A program made the translations under genes and the position numbers. 64,000 nt of DNA from Ottelia alismoides (Eukaryota > Streptophyta > Magnoliopsida > Alismatales > Hydrocharitaceae), in assembly GCA_037367405.1 (NCBI GenBank), contig JAZKJV010009615.1:310001-374000 (forward strand), read 5' to 3'. Of this stretch, positions 23,716 through 35,064 are shown piece by piece. The notes below the pieces were generated by a model. It made no database searches and was not told the DNA's origin. It worked only from the letters and a program-made list of their open reading frames with translations. Position 1 is the first letter of the stretch, and each line of letters opens with the position of its first letter.

Positions 23716-26700
23716 CTGTACTAGAAAATGAAAACAGACGGTGAATAGCTGATGCAATAAATAGCTATAAAAAAATAGCTAAGCATATATTGGCAAATGT
23801 CTATATTGTGATAAAGAAAAGAATCATGTTGGGTTGTGTACATAAAGGGAAGAATAGACATCTGGAAGAAGTGAAACTTCCCATAGTAGATATCTATTTA
23901 ATAGTTGGCATAGCAAAGCATCTGGGCCACAAGTGAAGTCAATACTTGGTGTGCTGGCAATGTTTATGTTTGAACGTAAAAAAAATTGCTTCACTGCTAT
24001 GTTACAGATTGGAATTACTCCTCTGGTGCTCTCTTTATGTGCCCTTCCGAACTGCACACATGCTTCAATCAATCCATACATATAACTCTACCAGAATCTT
24101 TAATATCACCATAAAGGGAAGGTACGTGCTCATTTGCGAACAAACTAACCAAATATCAAATGGATTGACATGGATAGCATTTGTTTCCCTAGGATGGCAT
24201 GCTCCTTTGGGTTTAATGCCTTTATACGTAGTTGGATAACACAAGATCATAATTTCAATATCCCTTAACCACCACTTAGTGTTAACCAGAAGAGTCTTGC
24301 TAAAAGTGAGACGGAAGGAATCTAAGAAGAAAGACATGGGCTTTTCTAAATTCGAGCCCAAAGGATGACCCAAATTAAATATATGATTGGACGCAACGAA
24401 TTCATGTTGCAAACTGCATTTGATGTGGGGAAAGCCTTGGTGATGGGAGATTGTTGATGTATCCATCCATTAGCAGACATAATTTTCTCCCCTGGTTGTT
24501 GATCAATGTTGAGAGTTATTTTATCTTTTTTAGACCAGAAAAAAGAGAAACACGCCATGGTGTCTGCCCCAGATTTATTATGAAATGGAGAATAAGAGCA
24601 GGAGGACTTACAACAACCAAAACTCGAAAAGAGTCTTAGAGTGAAAGATTACATTTTCAGTGTAAAAATGTTGCAAAGAAAAGAATGTTATTTCTGGCTA
24701 ACCAGATTGCCCAGATAATTGCAAGTGGTTGTAATAGATCCTCTCAGGGATGATCCTTTGCTTCAAACAAAGAATTCTAAAATAACTCCAGATTCCGAAG
24801 GTTCAGCCAGACAATCTCCACCTCCTGCCAGATTGATGATGTCTTCTCAAAATGAAAGAAAAGATTGGGGGCTGGATGACCATGGAGTAGCCGTATTTAG
24901 GGAGATACGGTGTTGGGCCAGGTGACCATGGAATATTTCCATTGCAGGACATGCCACACATCCACACTTAGCTGACTTCGGCAGGGGTTGGGGGCCTCTT
25001 CCATTACATCAACATAATGGAATGAACGCACACACACCTTCAACTCAAACGAGATTCATGTGGCAATCTGGGAACTAAATGTTAACGGGCACATGGCCCT
25101 CTTGCATCATTGCTCTATTATTACATGATATGGCATGGTCTACTAATCAGGCCATTAAGGGTGGAGTAAGTGTAGGTTATTGAACCAATGAATGTCTGTC
25201 TATGTGTTGTAATATGCGGATGATACCTTCTTCATGAGGGTGGCAACAAGACGAGAGGTAATTCTACTATTTGGATATTTTGGGGGGTTATCCAGCTTTC
25301 CGATAAATAATGAGAAGTCCACATTTATTCCTTCTTGCATAATGAAAGGAGTTATCTGGAAATTTGTGCTCAGATTCGGAATACTCCTTGTTCAACATAT
25401 TGTTAATTGTGTGGGGTTACTATTATCTATGTGTAGATGCCAGCAATCCAATCCGACTGGACATTATTCTTAGAGAATTTCAGTGCAAGCTTATTGGGTG
25501 GAGGAAAAGGTGACTACCTAAAGGTGGAGGTTGGTTTTTTAAAGTTGATGATGTCCATTATCCGAATATCCATTCGTTCATAAGATACCTGCAGGGATAA
25601 AGGAGGTGGGAGGAGAGCCCGATGCATAGATTCTTATGATCTAATATAGGTCGAGAGGGCTAGAGGATTGTGCAGGTGGATAGGGATGGAGTTTGTAGAT
25701 TATTCATTAACAGTGGCATTAGATTTTGTGGGCTAAAGTAGATAAACAAGGCATTGCTAATGAAGTAAGTTGTGAGGTTTTGGAATAGAATGATGTCTTT
25801 CTTTGTAGACTTGTGCATGATATCTTTTTCTCTTCTTCGATGGTGGGGCATGACGGGACTCAGAGGCAATTTTCTGGAAGATAATCTGCTCGGATCCTGA
25901 CGTGATGCATTTACTATTTCCTATCCTCGATGATGGGTGCTCCTTTCAATTCTAAAAGGATGACAGGTCTGAAAGGGGAGTGTTTGTGATCTTTTCCCAA
26001 TGTTATTGTGTGTTCTCTTTCAAGGAGCGTCTTGTAGAAATCCGTGTGGGCTCCAACTTTTCCCTCAAATTTCTCTAAGCAAAGGTTACATGACTCTTTA
26101 GATCTTCCAGGCCTCCTGTGCATGATTGAGGGCCCGACCTTGGGAAGCGACCATTAGATTTGTGTGATGGGAATTTCTCTTAAAGATGGTGTATCATGTG
26201 ATTTATAGGTTGTACATACATGATAATGATTTCATGGGGGAGAGACCATAATTAATCAAGGAAATGAAGGCACCTTGAGAGTGATAATTTCCGTGGTAGC
26301 TTCGTAGGGCTTGAGCGATGGTGAAGGTTTAAAGAGAAAGGATTATGCATGGGGGTGACATCATATGTTCCTTGTGTTTGGATACCTGAACGTTGTAGAG
26401 CACCTACTTTGCTTTTCATATTCTATGGTTGGGGACAACTGGAGGGGCAAAGATGGACTAGGTGGACATCTCGTTTTTTGATTTGTTGATTTATCTCAAG
26501 GTTGTTATCTTTTTCTATGATATAGATTGCACTAGGCCTTTCGTTGTTGTCTAGGTCGTGCTGGTCAGGAATGCTTTGATTTTACATTATTAGAGGTTTT
26601 ATGTTGAGACTGTGGTGACATATGCCAATGCTCTGAATCGGGCAATTGTACTTCTTATGTTGTCATTAATATATTTTATGGGTGGACACTGATGTAGATG

Positions 26701-29700
26701 CCCTCCCTTTTTTCTCCAAGAAAAAAACAAAACATGCAAAACAAATCCATATTGTTTTGATAGTAAGCTCAGCATCATTCATATCTATCCTTCATGCACC
26801 TTAGATGGGAAGATTTTTTCCTTCCCCAGTCCTTTGTGTAATCTTTTTTTCATAATCTTGATATTGTGTGGATGGGGTGACCGCTTTTATTGATATTAAA
26901 AGATGTTTACATGAAACTCATAGAGAGTAGGCACATGGCTTTAATACATTGAGTATAGCCAACATAGCCTTGAAGCAGGAATTGGTAATCAAGCCATGGA
27001 TCAAAGTCCTTTGTGTTATCTATTCCAAACATATTTCCTCTATAATCGATCCTTTTAAGCTGATGCTACAAAGCTTTTGTGTTCTCTTAAACATACCCCT
27101 TTTCTTATAAGTTTCTACCATACATACGTACTCCACCATCAAGCTTTGGTTAGTTGTGAAACGTAAGTTCTCATAGCCTCGCACATCTTATTGGTGCTTC
27201 CTAAAATTCCTAGTAGCTCAAAGCACATTCTCCTTCAAACTTTCTTGCATCTTGTTAACGTCCACCATCTTGTTCTGGCCATCCACAATATCCACTACTG
27301 CAAGCCTTTTGACTTGTTCAGTTGTGAATAATACTAGTAGTTATGGAGAACAACGAAAGAATGGAATTGCATGACTTATTCTGGAGGTCTAGGGGTCCTT
27401 ATATAGGACAAAACCCTAGAGAGCCCACAGGGAGAAAATACATAAGTGCCCCCAACGGGGTTACAGGAATAACAATTTAAGAACCGTGGAGTACATTACT
27501 AACACTCCCCCTCAAGTTGGAGCATATTTATCAGTCATGCCTCACTTGGAAACAATCCAGGAAAGTCGCTTCTTGGGTAAGGCCTTCGTGAATACATCTG
27601 CAAGCTGAAGATCTGTATTGATGTGAGGAGTAGTAATCCTTCCACTTCTGACAACATCATGAACAAAATGGCAGTCAACCTCTATATGCTTGGTTCGCTC
27701 ATGAAACACTGGATTCGTGGCAATGTATGTAGCAGTATTGTTTTCATAGTAAAGTGGAGTAGGAGTAATAACAACAATAACGAGTTCTTACATAAAAGTT
27801 AATAACCATGTGATCTCACAAGTAGCTTGAGCCATTGCCCTGTATTCTGCATCAGCACTGGATCTGGATACAACAGTCCGCTTCTTGCTTCTCCAAGTAA
27901 CAAGGTTTCCTCCAACCATCATAGCATATCCCGTGGTGGAATGTCGATCCTCTGATGAACTTTCATAATCAGCATCAGCATATGCAATAACATCGGTGTA
28001 CCAATTTGCCCCATAGAAAAGGTCACGCCATCGTGATTCTTTCAAGTATCGTAGAATCTGAAGAACATTATGCCATTGACTATAACAAGGTTGCTCTATA
28101 TGTTGGCTAGATCTACTTACTGCATCAGAAATATATGGTATGGTGACAGTAAGGTAAAGAAGTTTGCCAACCAGGCGTCTATATCGAGTAATATCTTCGA
28201 AGACAAGATCAGATGATGTGAAGTGTTTCTTTGGATCCATAGGAATACCAGAGGGCTTACATCCAAGTAGTCTGACTTCAGTAAGAATGTCCATGCAGTA
28301 TTTCCTCTGTGAGAGATGTAGGCCCTCTATAGTGTGCAGCACTTCTACACCCAAGAAATAGCATAGTGGACCAAGATCCCCGGTAACAAACACCTTCTGA
28401 AGGAAGGCCTTGGTCTCTATTTTCCCTTTATTATCATCACCTGTGATAATCATATCATCCACGTAAACTGCAAGCATTACAGTACCGGTTGTTCGTCTTC
28501 TGACAAACACAAAATAATCAAAGGTTGTTCTCTGGAAGCCAAGAGTGCTTATCTCCGTAGTAAATCTGTCAAACCATGCTCTTGGGCTCTGTTTTAGGCC
28601 ATATATGGCCTTGTGAAGTCGACATACACACTCCCTCTCGACTTCATAACCCGGATGATGCATCATGTACACTTCCTCATCAAGATTGTCATATAGGAAT
28701 GCATTCTTCACATTTAACTGAAAGATAGGCCATGCATTATTAGCTGTCACTGAAAGTATAGTCCGTATGGACCCCATTCGTGCAACCGTGGAGAATATCT
28801 CAAAGTAATCCCCTCTATATGTCTGTGTAAAGCCCTTGGCCACAAGGCGAGCTTTCAATCTGTCAATGGACCTATCTGGTGACTGCTTGATCGTGAAGAC
28901 TAATCTGCATGCCACAAGTCTAGTCCCCTTGGGGCACTGCATGAGATCCCATGTCCCCCTGGAAATAAGAGCATCTATCTCTTCATCCATGGCCTTTCGC
29001 CATCTTGAATCCTGTAAAGCACTATGGTGGTCTCTCGGAATAGAAATAGCCATGAGAGCATATGCATATTGTTTATCAGTGGAAGATAATACTGCAGTGG
29101 AAGTAAAACAAGACATGGGATGAGAAGTACATTGGCTCTTAGTTCTATGTAGAGCAATTGGAAGCTCATGAGGAGCATCAGGGATAGCAGTGGAAGGGAC
29201 ACTTGTACAAGGCATATCATCCTGCAATAAAGAAGTAGGTAAAGGAACATCTGGTTGTGAAGATATTTTTCATCGCTTATATACAATGGGTGGAGGTGGG
29301 ACCGTGGGAGATCCAAAGGGATATCTGTAACAGATTGATTGAAGAAATTGGTCTGCTCAAAAAAGGTTACATATGCAGAAATATAATAATGATGCCCAAT
29401 TGGATCATAACACATATAGCCTTTTTGAGTGCGAGAATAACCAAGGAAGACACATTTGATAGCACGAGGGGAAAGTTTGTCTATTGTGTGAAAATTATGA
29501 ACAAAGCACACACAACCAAAAATTCGCAATGGAAGAGGAAAGGGTGACTCAGTTGGGTAGAGTAAAGAGAATGGGGTTGATCCATTTAAGGTGGTAGACG
29601 GAATTCTGTTACTAAGATGAACAGCAGTAAAATTGGCATTACCCCAATAGGTCTTGGGAACTTTCATCAGGGTAAGAAGGGAGCGGGCAATATTTAGGAG

Positions 29701-32700
29701 ATGTCTGAGTTTTCTCTATGCTATCCCGTTTTGTTGAGACGTATAGGGACAAGAGATTTGATGTAGGGTACCTTGGGAAGCAAAGAAATTTGTTAGGTCA
29801 TGTTGAGTGAATTTCAGGGCATTATCAGACCAGAAAATTTGTATACTCGTGGAGAAAATATTCCAAACGTAATAAGAAATTTTTGACAATTTTATTAATC
29901 TATGAACGTTCTTTTAAAAGATAGACCCAATATGACCTATTATAATCATCAACAAAAATGACAAAATACTTATATCCACTCAGAGTATGTACCGAACAGG
30001 GTCCCTAAATATCACAATAGACTAAAGAGAATGGAATTTGACGACGAGGTTCAGTACGAGGAGGGAACATCGCTCGATGATGTTTCCCGAACTGACATGC
30101 CTCACACTCAAAATGCTTGAGCATGGAGAGTTCGGGAAACATTAAAGAGAGAGCTTTGATAGATGGATGACCAAGACGAAGATGCCAGAGAAGAAGATTA
30201 GCAGAGATTGACGAAGCACCAACAAAACCAGAGTTAAAGGGAATGACAAGATAATAAAGACAATTCTTCTCATGTCCCTCACCAAAAATCTGTCTCGTCT
30301 AGATGTTCTAAAAATAACAACAAAACTCATCAAATATAATTCGACAGTTAAGCTCAGTGCACAGCTTGTAAACAAATAATAGACTAAGAGGAAAGTCAGA
30401 AGCACAATGAACTCCAGTAAACTGGAGTTTGGAGGAAAACTCCAAAGTCCTCGCAGTAGTAACAGGGGAATGAGCTATGTTGGCAACACAAACAGTAGTA
30501 ACATTGGAAGATTGCCGTGACGAGGTGAAAAGACTACCTTCTTCCGTCAGATGACTTGAGGCACTCGAGTCAATAATCCGCGCACGAGCAGATGTAGAAG
30601 CAGAGCTAGCAATTGTACTTGATGTAGTAGCCAGACTAGCAGTAGGAACAGGAGTAGCAGTGTCACTGGCAGAGTCCTGCAGCAGTTGTCGAAGTTAAGC
30701 ATATTCAGATGCAGTAAAGGAAGGCTGACTGTCACTGGAAGACTAAATGTGAGAGGCATCTGCAATATCATAGGTGCCTTCATAGAAAGATGTTTCATAG
30801 CTACTGTTGGCATTGTGAGGCATGACAAACTTGGCCCAGCAGCGTTCTGACTGTTGATTCAGGCGTCCACAATGTGTACATGCTGGATAGCGAGCAGTAG
30901 TTGGATCATGTCCGCGTCTGCGTCTTGAGTCACGCCCTCGTCGAATCTCACGACCACGAACACAGCCAAATTCACGTCCGCGTCCCCCTTGGTAGTTAGG
31001 TCATCCCCTAAAACATGTGACGTAGTCTCAGCAGACAGAGGGGTGAAGGAGACTCAAACTCCTGTAGTCGACCAAAGATGGTCTCAAGAGTGGGTAGGGT
31101 TGCAGCGGTCAGAAATTGATCCTTCACTGGCTTGTATCGTGGATGTAATCCTAATAAGAATCAATACCCTTGCCACTCTGCACGTTCTCCTATCTATTTA
31201 TCACGACAAGCAGGATGGAAAATAAGATCTCCTCAAACAGGCCTGTAAGGAGTCGATAGTATTCAATCAAGGATATATCTCCTTGATTTGCAGACCAAAT
31301 TCATGTGTAAATATCAGAAAGCTTGGACTTGGTTGTCTTTTGGGAGTAAGTATTCTCCAAGCTCTCCCACATTGCTATTGCAGTCTTTTTGTAGAGAAGA
31401 TTCAAAGCAATATTTGGATCAATACTGTTGGTCATCCACGTGATCACCTGTTGGTTGCCCACATACCAGGTATCATAGTCCTTGTCTGTCTCCTTAGGAG
31501 GATCTTTGATTAGGACATAGTTCTTTCGCTGATCACCAATAAATACCTTGAATGGTCTAGACCATAGTACATAGTTCTCAGAGCCCTTCAGTTTGATAGA
31601 TGTGTCCTAAACCATTACAGAAGAGGTTGGATACAGAGGCTTGGGCTCAGCAGAAGTCATGGTGGTCGCACAGGTCAATAAAAAGTGACCTAGATAGTTT
31701 CTGTCGTCTTGATCAATCAAGCATCACTAATGTTTAGTATTGCATCTATGAGGATGCTAGTTGTAAGAGGATGGATATGCAAGAAGAATCGGCTAATGAA
31801 GTTGCAGGAACCACAGAAAGACGCGAAGGAGGGTGGAGGTGGAGGCGCGAAGCACCTGGCGGCACCGTTGGAGCGACTGGTGGAGACTAAGGGGAGCACT
31901 TGGAAGTTCCCGGCGGTGTCAGGGGAGGTACAGGAGCGCATGGGAGGGCTTGTAGCGCACCTACGGAGGTGCAGGAGGCAGCGGACCACCGCTGGGGGGG
32001 GGGGGGGGGGGTGGAGCACCGCTGGGAGCCTGGGTGTGGAGCGCCTGCAGAGGCGCAGAGCACCCTGCTGGTTGCGCCTGCGAAGGCGCGGAGCGCCGTT
32101 GGAGAGGGAGGCGCCTGTAGGCCCGAGCACGGGAGAGGGAAGAGGCTAACGGTGGTGGGTGGGAATTAGGTCCGAGCACCAGTGTAGGACCGCCGCTCAG
32201 ATACCATGTGGAGAACAATGAAAGAGTGGAATTGCATGACTTATTCTGGAGGTCTAGGGGTCCTTATATAGGACAAAACCCTAGAGAACCCAAAAAGAGA
32301 GAAAATAGATAAGTGCCCCAACGAGGTTACAGGAATAATAATTTAAGAACTGTAAAGTACATTACTAACAGTAGCGATAGAAGTTCTCGAGTAGTTAAAC
32401 ACACACTTGGAATGACCTTGCAACCAAAGTCTGGTGAGAAAAAAAGTAACTTAGCCCAGGAAGTTGCTGAAAAGTAAAAATGTTAATGACCTTTCCTCAC
32501 TAAACCTACATAACAACCTAGCCACATTAAATCCTCATCAAAACTGATAAAATTGAATGATGAAATTTTTTTATGGTAAATACCGTACTTGTGTAAAAGA
32601 TGTGCACCATCTTGTTGCATGACCCTACTTAATTGTGGGAAAAGGCTTTGTTGTTGTTGTTGTTGTACCGTACTTGTGTAAAAGATGTGCACCATCTTGT

Positions 32701-33542
32701 TGCAAATACCATAAACATGATGACTTTTATATTCAAAATTTTAAGCTAGGCACAACAACTACGATCCTCCATGGTATGAACAAAGGAACATTAAACACTC
32801 ATTTTGACAAACCTGCTTCACGGCCAACACGAAAAAGAAAAGAGGGTCCACAAAGATAGCGAGTAAGCAAGTGACGATGAAGAATCTGTTCCACCTCTGC
32901 ACTGCATTAGTGTCAGGATACATGATGGGGAATCGAGAACTCAATGAAGAAGACAATTTCTTGGCCCAGCCCCTCGTGTCCTCGTAAAGCATCTTGCGGA
33001 GCTGATAAGATAGCCGGAGAATTGACATTGTCATTACCGATCAATTGGCTTATCCTTTGGGCGGATTTAACTAAATTCAAGTCAAAACTACCGGCTGAAT
33101 TAACGCTAAAGCAAAAGGGATGTTCGATTGAAATCCATCATCAGAAAGCGAATAAAAACCGGACCTTGCTGTCCGTGGGCAGCCGATCGGGATGCGTCTT
33201 CTTGGCGTGTAAAGCCGGAGGGCAGATCTTGCAATTGGGATTCCCGCAGAGCCCGCGAGGGCCGGAGGGAACATCCACATCCATCTTCGACTCGGGGGCC
33301 ACCGACGACGTCGCCCTTCTCCCCCTCCTCCTCAGCAACCCACCGGCACTCCACCGCGGCCATCCGCCGGACGACGCTGGAGTTGTAGGGTTCCGGCCGC
33401 CGGTATCGTAAGGGCGATGCGTGGGAATGTCTATGGAGGTGCTGTTGGATCCGCGGAAGTCCGTGGACATCTCCATCTCGTAGCCCCTGTGCTGCTCGTG
33501 ACGGGTGGAGAAGAGCATCGGGATGTCGTCGTTCTCCGCCAT
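23617..33542 (-). CDS. CNGC: CNGC19/20-like channel gene, exons 1-3
   Basis: This is the only clear host gene, read on the minus strand. Three exons with in-phase canonical GT-AG borders are visible: 33165-33542 (126 codons), 32813-33001 (63 codons) and 23617-23715 (33 codons). The joined sequence matches the N-terminus of plant group IVa cyclic-nucleotide-gated channels: a cytosolic 'NDDIPML' start, a Cys motif [20 protein letters not shown], first membrane helix [17 protein letters not shown] and start of S2 with [17 protein letters not shown]. Such proteins form plasma-membrane Ca2+-permeable channels used in immune and wound signalling. Intron 2 is 9.1 kb and intron 3 exceeds 23 kb, both filled with retroelements. 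The pore and nucleotide-binding exons must lie left of the window or be lost. Confidence 0.85.
23716..24525. other. CNGC intron 2, 3' portion, no gene seen
   Basis: AT-rich intronic sequence. The minus-strand ORF of 133 codons at 24065-24466 has no motif I recognise and is probably chance or relic LINE sequence. No exon of the channel gene was found here. Confidence 0.5.
24526..24600 (-). mobile_element. L1 3'-end fragment
   Basis: Read on the minus strand: GGGGCAGACACC, ATGGCGTG, a pyrimidine run with TTTTTT, then TAAAAAAG. This is the terminal signature shared with 9522-9702, 16898-16969 and 26690-26735. No clear TSD could be found, so its 5' boundary is uncertain. Confidence 0.6.
25230..26735 (+). 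mobile_element. degenerate L1-type LINE remnant
   Basis: Plus-strand pieces of an L1 ORF2 are visible despite many stops. [14 protein letters not shown] (about 25280) is the 'SGL.iN..KS' block of plant L1 [15 protein letters not shown] (about 25470) is the '..L.GWK...LS.GGR' block, and [16 protein letters not shown] (about 26360) is the zf-RVT zinc-finger motif. The 3' end, GGGTGGACACTG...CCCTTTTTTCTCC then an A tract, matches the small L1 fragments elsewhere. It sits in CNGC intron 2 on the strand opposite to the gene. The 5' boundary is unclear; 24601-25229 is unassigned. Confidence 0.7.
26736..27341. other. CNGC intron 2, unassigned segment
   Basis: Between the L1 tail and the copia LTR. 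No exon, RNA gene or terminal repeat is recognised. It may include an older degraded LINE fragment, but nothing decisive is visible. Confidence 0.4.
27342..27504 (-). repeat. copia 3' LTR
   Basis: Matches 32207-32370. Its inner border is followed (in plus reading) by CTCCCCCTCAAG, that is CTTGAGGGGGAG on the coding strand, a good polypurine tract. The outer dinucleotide appears mutated (TA instead of TG). Confidence 0.88.
27545..29227 (-). pseudogene. copia RT-RNase H, one in-frame stop near end
   Basis: The open part 27788-29227 (479 codons) contains, by residue: ..[21 protein letters not shown].. around 91-111, [20 protein letters not shown] around 169-188, [14 protein letters not shown] at 209-222 and the catalytic [10 protein letters not shown] at 255-264. 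RNase H residues YADADYESS and [14 protein letters not shown] follow near 410-467. A TAA stop then interrupts the same frame. The rest of RNase H ([29 protein letters not shown]) continues to about 27545. The catalytic residues are retained, but it is inactive as part of an element with broken gag and integrase. Confidence 0.9.
28975..30140 (-). pseudogene. copia integrase, broken
   Basis: The frame at 28975-29667 carries the integrase C-terminal block [20 protein letters not shown], then [20 protein letters not shown] and [18 protein letters not shown]. The core lies at 29670-30140 in other frames with stops. It overlaps the start of the RT ORF through a frameshift at about 29227. Confidence 0.8.
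30142..31653 (-). pseudogene. copia gag and protease region, broken
   Basis: Gag begins near 31660 with [14 protein letters not shown] and soon has an in-frame TAG, then [19 protein letters not shown], the usual copia capsid opening. A basic stretch near 30900-30980 (RGRDRRRGRE-like repeats) and a zinc-knuckle-like [11 protein letters not shown] around 30860-30885 mark the nucleocapsid part. Multiple stops follow. The protease part toward 30142 is poorly preserved. Confidence 0.7.
31661..32194 (-). other. copia leader with long G homopolymer
   Basis: Untranslated leader between primer site and gag. It is GC-rich, with repeated GCGCCTGCGAAGGCGC-like motifs at 32040-32110, and contains a plus-strand run of about 18 G near 31995-32013. 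ORFs on both strands (for example 31709-32149) are composition artefacts without known domains. Confidence 0.6.
32195..32206 (-). other. copia primer-binding site (one change)
   Basis: Minus-strand TGGTATCTGAGC differs by one base from the initiator tRNA-Met complement TGGTATCAGAGC. It is adjacent to the inner edge of the LTR at 32207. Confidence 0.85.
32207..32370 (-). repeat. copia 5' LTR
   Basis: Ends TGTGGAGAAC and TTACTAACA in plus reading. The minus strand has a TATA-like CCTATATAAGGACC near 32265. It is the partner of 27342-27504. Confidence 0.9.
32620..32665 (+). mobile_element. 46-bp RTE LINE 3'-end insertion, 39-bp TSD
   Basis: The 39 bases at 32581-32619 are repeated exactly at 32666-32704. 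Between them lie 46 bases, TGACCCTACTTAATTGTGGG then AAAAGGCTTTG and (TTG)n. They match the last 45 or so bases of the full-length RTE LINE ending at 7584. This is an extremely 5'-truncated insertion, located in CNGC intron 2 about 100 bp from exon 2. Confidence 0.95.
32813..33001 (-). CDS. CNGC: CNGC exon 2 (first transmembrane helix)
   Basis: The acceptor CTATCTTATCAG is followed by codons for [15 protein letters not shown]. An alternative acceptor nine bases later would drop LRK, but the family has residues at these positions. The hydrophobic helix [17 protein letters not shown] is S1. The donor is CAG/GTTTGT, phase 0. Intron 1 is a normal 163 bp (33002-33164). Confidence 0.88.
33165..33542 (-). 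CDS. CNGC: CNGC exon 1 (cytosolic N-terminus)
   Basis: It begins at ATG 33542 with [10 protein letters not shown], which lines up with the start I know for CNGC20-type proteins; an in-frame upstream ATG at 33707 gives a longer but unmatched extension. It ends at AAG followed by GTCCGG, phase 0. It carries the conserved [12 protein letters not shown] cysteine motif before the donor. GC-rich codon use is typical of a plant first exon. Confidence 0.85.
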
Positions 33543-34487
33543 TGCCAGAGGAGAGACGACGGAAGGGGAGGTGGTGATTTGGGTGGGAGAGAGAGCGAGG
33601 GGAGGTTCTGAGAGTGACCGTTGACGGTTGACCACAGGAAAGGGGGAGAAACTTCCGGGAGACTTTTTGCTTCCGGACTGTTCAGGAGGAGAAAGCTCTT
33701 TCCGCACTCTTCTTGGACGCGGAGGCGTTTTCTTGGACCGGAAATTTTACATGATCGCTCCTTTACTTTGTGAGACTGCCACCGGAACATTTAGATGATC
33801 GCTCCTCCACTTTGTGAGACTGTCACGTGACGGGGTAATTTTATGGGTATGGTCCACGTCATCAATCGCGATTTACGTGACGTTCTTATTTTACAAAAAC
33901 TCGTGCTTAAATTTGTAAGGTCTCGAATTGGATGTTATAATACATTCAGACTTTTTATTCTGTGTTTGGAAATGTAAATAACTTCTTAACGGTTCCGGAT
34001 GCATATGAACATTTATGGATTGAACGAATGAAGTACGTTTTTAGAGGATATGTGAAAACATATAAATAATTTAGCATCACGGAAAGGGAGGCCATCGATG
34101 TGCCGAAAAGTAGCTGGATACTTCCTATATTGTAACATTAGATTGATGGATATAGCAGTTAATTGTACATCGGGTTATTTTACTCATAATACACAACACT
34201 TCCACATTCTACTCATAAAATACTCAAAGGTTAATGATTCTATGAAACTTTAATAAAGTCATATAACGGACCATCCTGGTAATAAATCCACCATCCAAAC
34301 ATCAAAATAAAAAAACAACTTTACCACCAGCATATTCCTTCAAAAAGAATTGGAAAATTGTTCTCAAACCCAAAAAGGTATCCAAACCCTAGCCATCCTA
34401 CTTATCATGACACATGAGCAACCACGTAGGATTTAGGATTACTTATTGGATGATTTGGTTCATTTGTGTGCATGATGTAACATCTCC
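33543..34487 (-). promoter_or_regulatory. presumed CNGC 5' UTR and promoter region
   Basis: This is the upstream side of the channel gene. It contains a 44-bp-spaced duplication (units from 33751 and 33795, core ATGATCGCTCCT..ACTTTG). The second unit ends in a G-box-like TCACGTGACGG (33823-33833), a plausible bZIP/bHLH site. No transcription start can be fixed by sequence alone. The rest is AT-rich, without genes. Confidence 0.45.
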
Positions 34488-34495
34488 CTGACAGT

Positions 34496-35064
34496 TAGGG
34501 ATGAGCATTGAGCCGAGTCGGACCCAGCTTAGTCTGCCCTGAGCCCGGTTCCATTTAGCGGGCCTTCAGGCTGGGCCCAAGCCCAGGCTTTTGTTAGAAA
34601 TCCAACCCAAGCCCGAGCCCGACCTGCAAGTTATTGGGTCAGGCCTGGGCCGAGCCGGCCCACTATCTAACCTTCTATATCCATCCAGATATTTTATTTA
34701 TTATTCTATTGCTTGGAAACAAATGGAAAATACTAGATTGGTCTTATCTAAGCTCTAACCTGTAATTGACTAAATAAAGGCATATTCCCTTACCATAAAT
34801 CCAAAATAAATATATAAAAACTTAATAAAAGAGGCAATTTATCAGAACATATACCTAAAAATAATAAAAGAGGTAATTGTGGGCCCCTATTCGGGCCGGC
34901 CCATGGGCTTCGGGCTCAGGCCCGCTGTAGCCTGGACCCGACCCAAAATCGGAATGGGCCTAAATTTAAGCACAAGCCCACCCATTTATTGCTCGAGCCT
35001 GGATCAGGTTTCTTCGGGCAGGCATCGGGCTGGCACGGGCGGCCCTAAAAAATACCTATCCCTA
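34496..35064. mobile_element. hAT-type MITE, 8-bp TSD
   Basis: A 569-bp non-autonomous DNA element. The 8-bp duplication CTGACAGT (34488-34495 and 35065-35072) and short terminal inverted repeats TAGGGATG/TAGGGATA fit the hAT superfamily. Subterminal parts are rich in GGGCC/GGCCC and AAGCCC motifs in inverted arrangement, around an AT-rich centre. No transposase frame is present. Confidence 0.88.

Larger units (their letters stand above)
27342..32370 (-). mobile_element. Ty1/copia element with both LTRs
   Basis: A complete 5.0-kb copia element on the minus strand, inside CNGC intron 2. The LTRs are 27342-27504 and 32207-32370 (about 163 bp), differing at roughly 8 % of positions plus small indels, so it is much older than the neighbouring Tekay insertion. 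The flanks GTAGT (27337-27341) and GTAGC (32371-32375) look like a TSD with one mismatch. Gag, integrase, RT and RNase H occur in copia order, with stops in gag and integrase and one stop near the RNase H end. Confidence 0.9.

Noticed and set aside
24065..24466. 133-codon minus-strand ORF in CNGC intron 2
   Set aside because: No recognisable domain or family match, and no splice context; treated as chance or relic sequence.
31709..32149. Gly-rich ORFs on both strands in the copia leader
   Set aside because: GC-rich leader with open frames in several phases and no domain.
33543..33707. Longer CNGC start at ATG 33707
   Set aside because: The added 55 residues do not resemble the family's N-terminus, while the ATG at 33542 gives the expected NDDIPML start.
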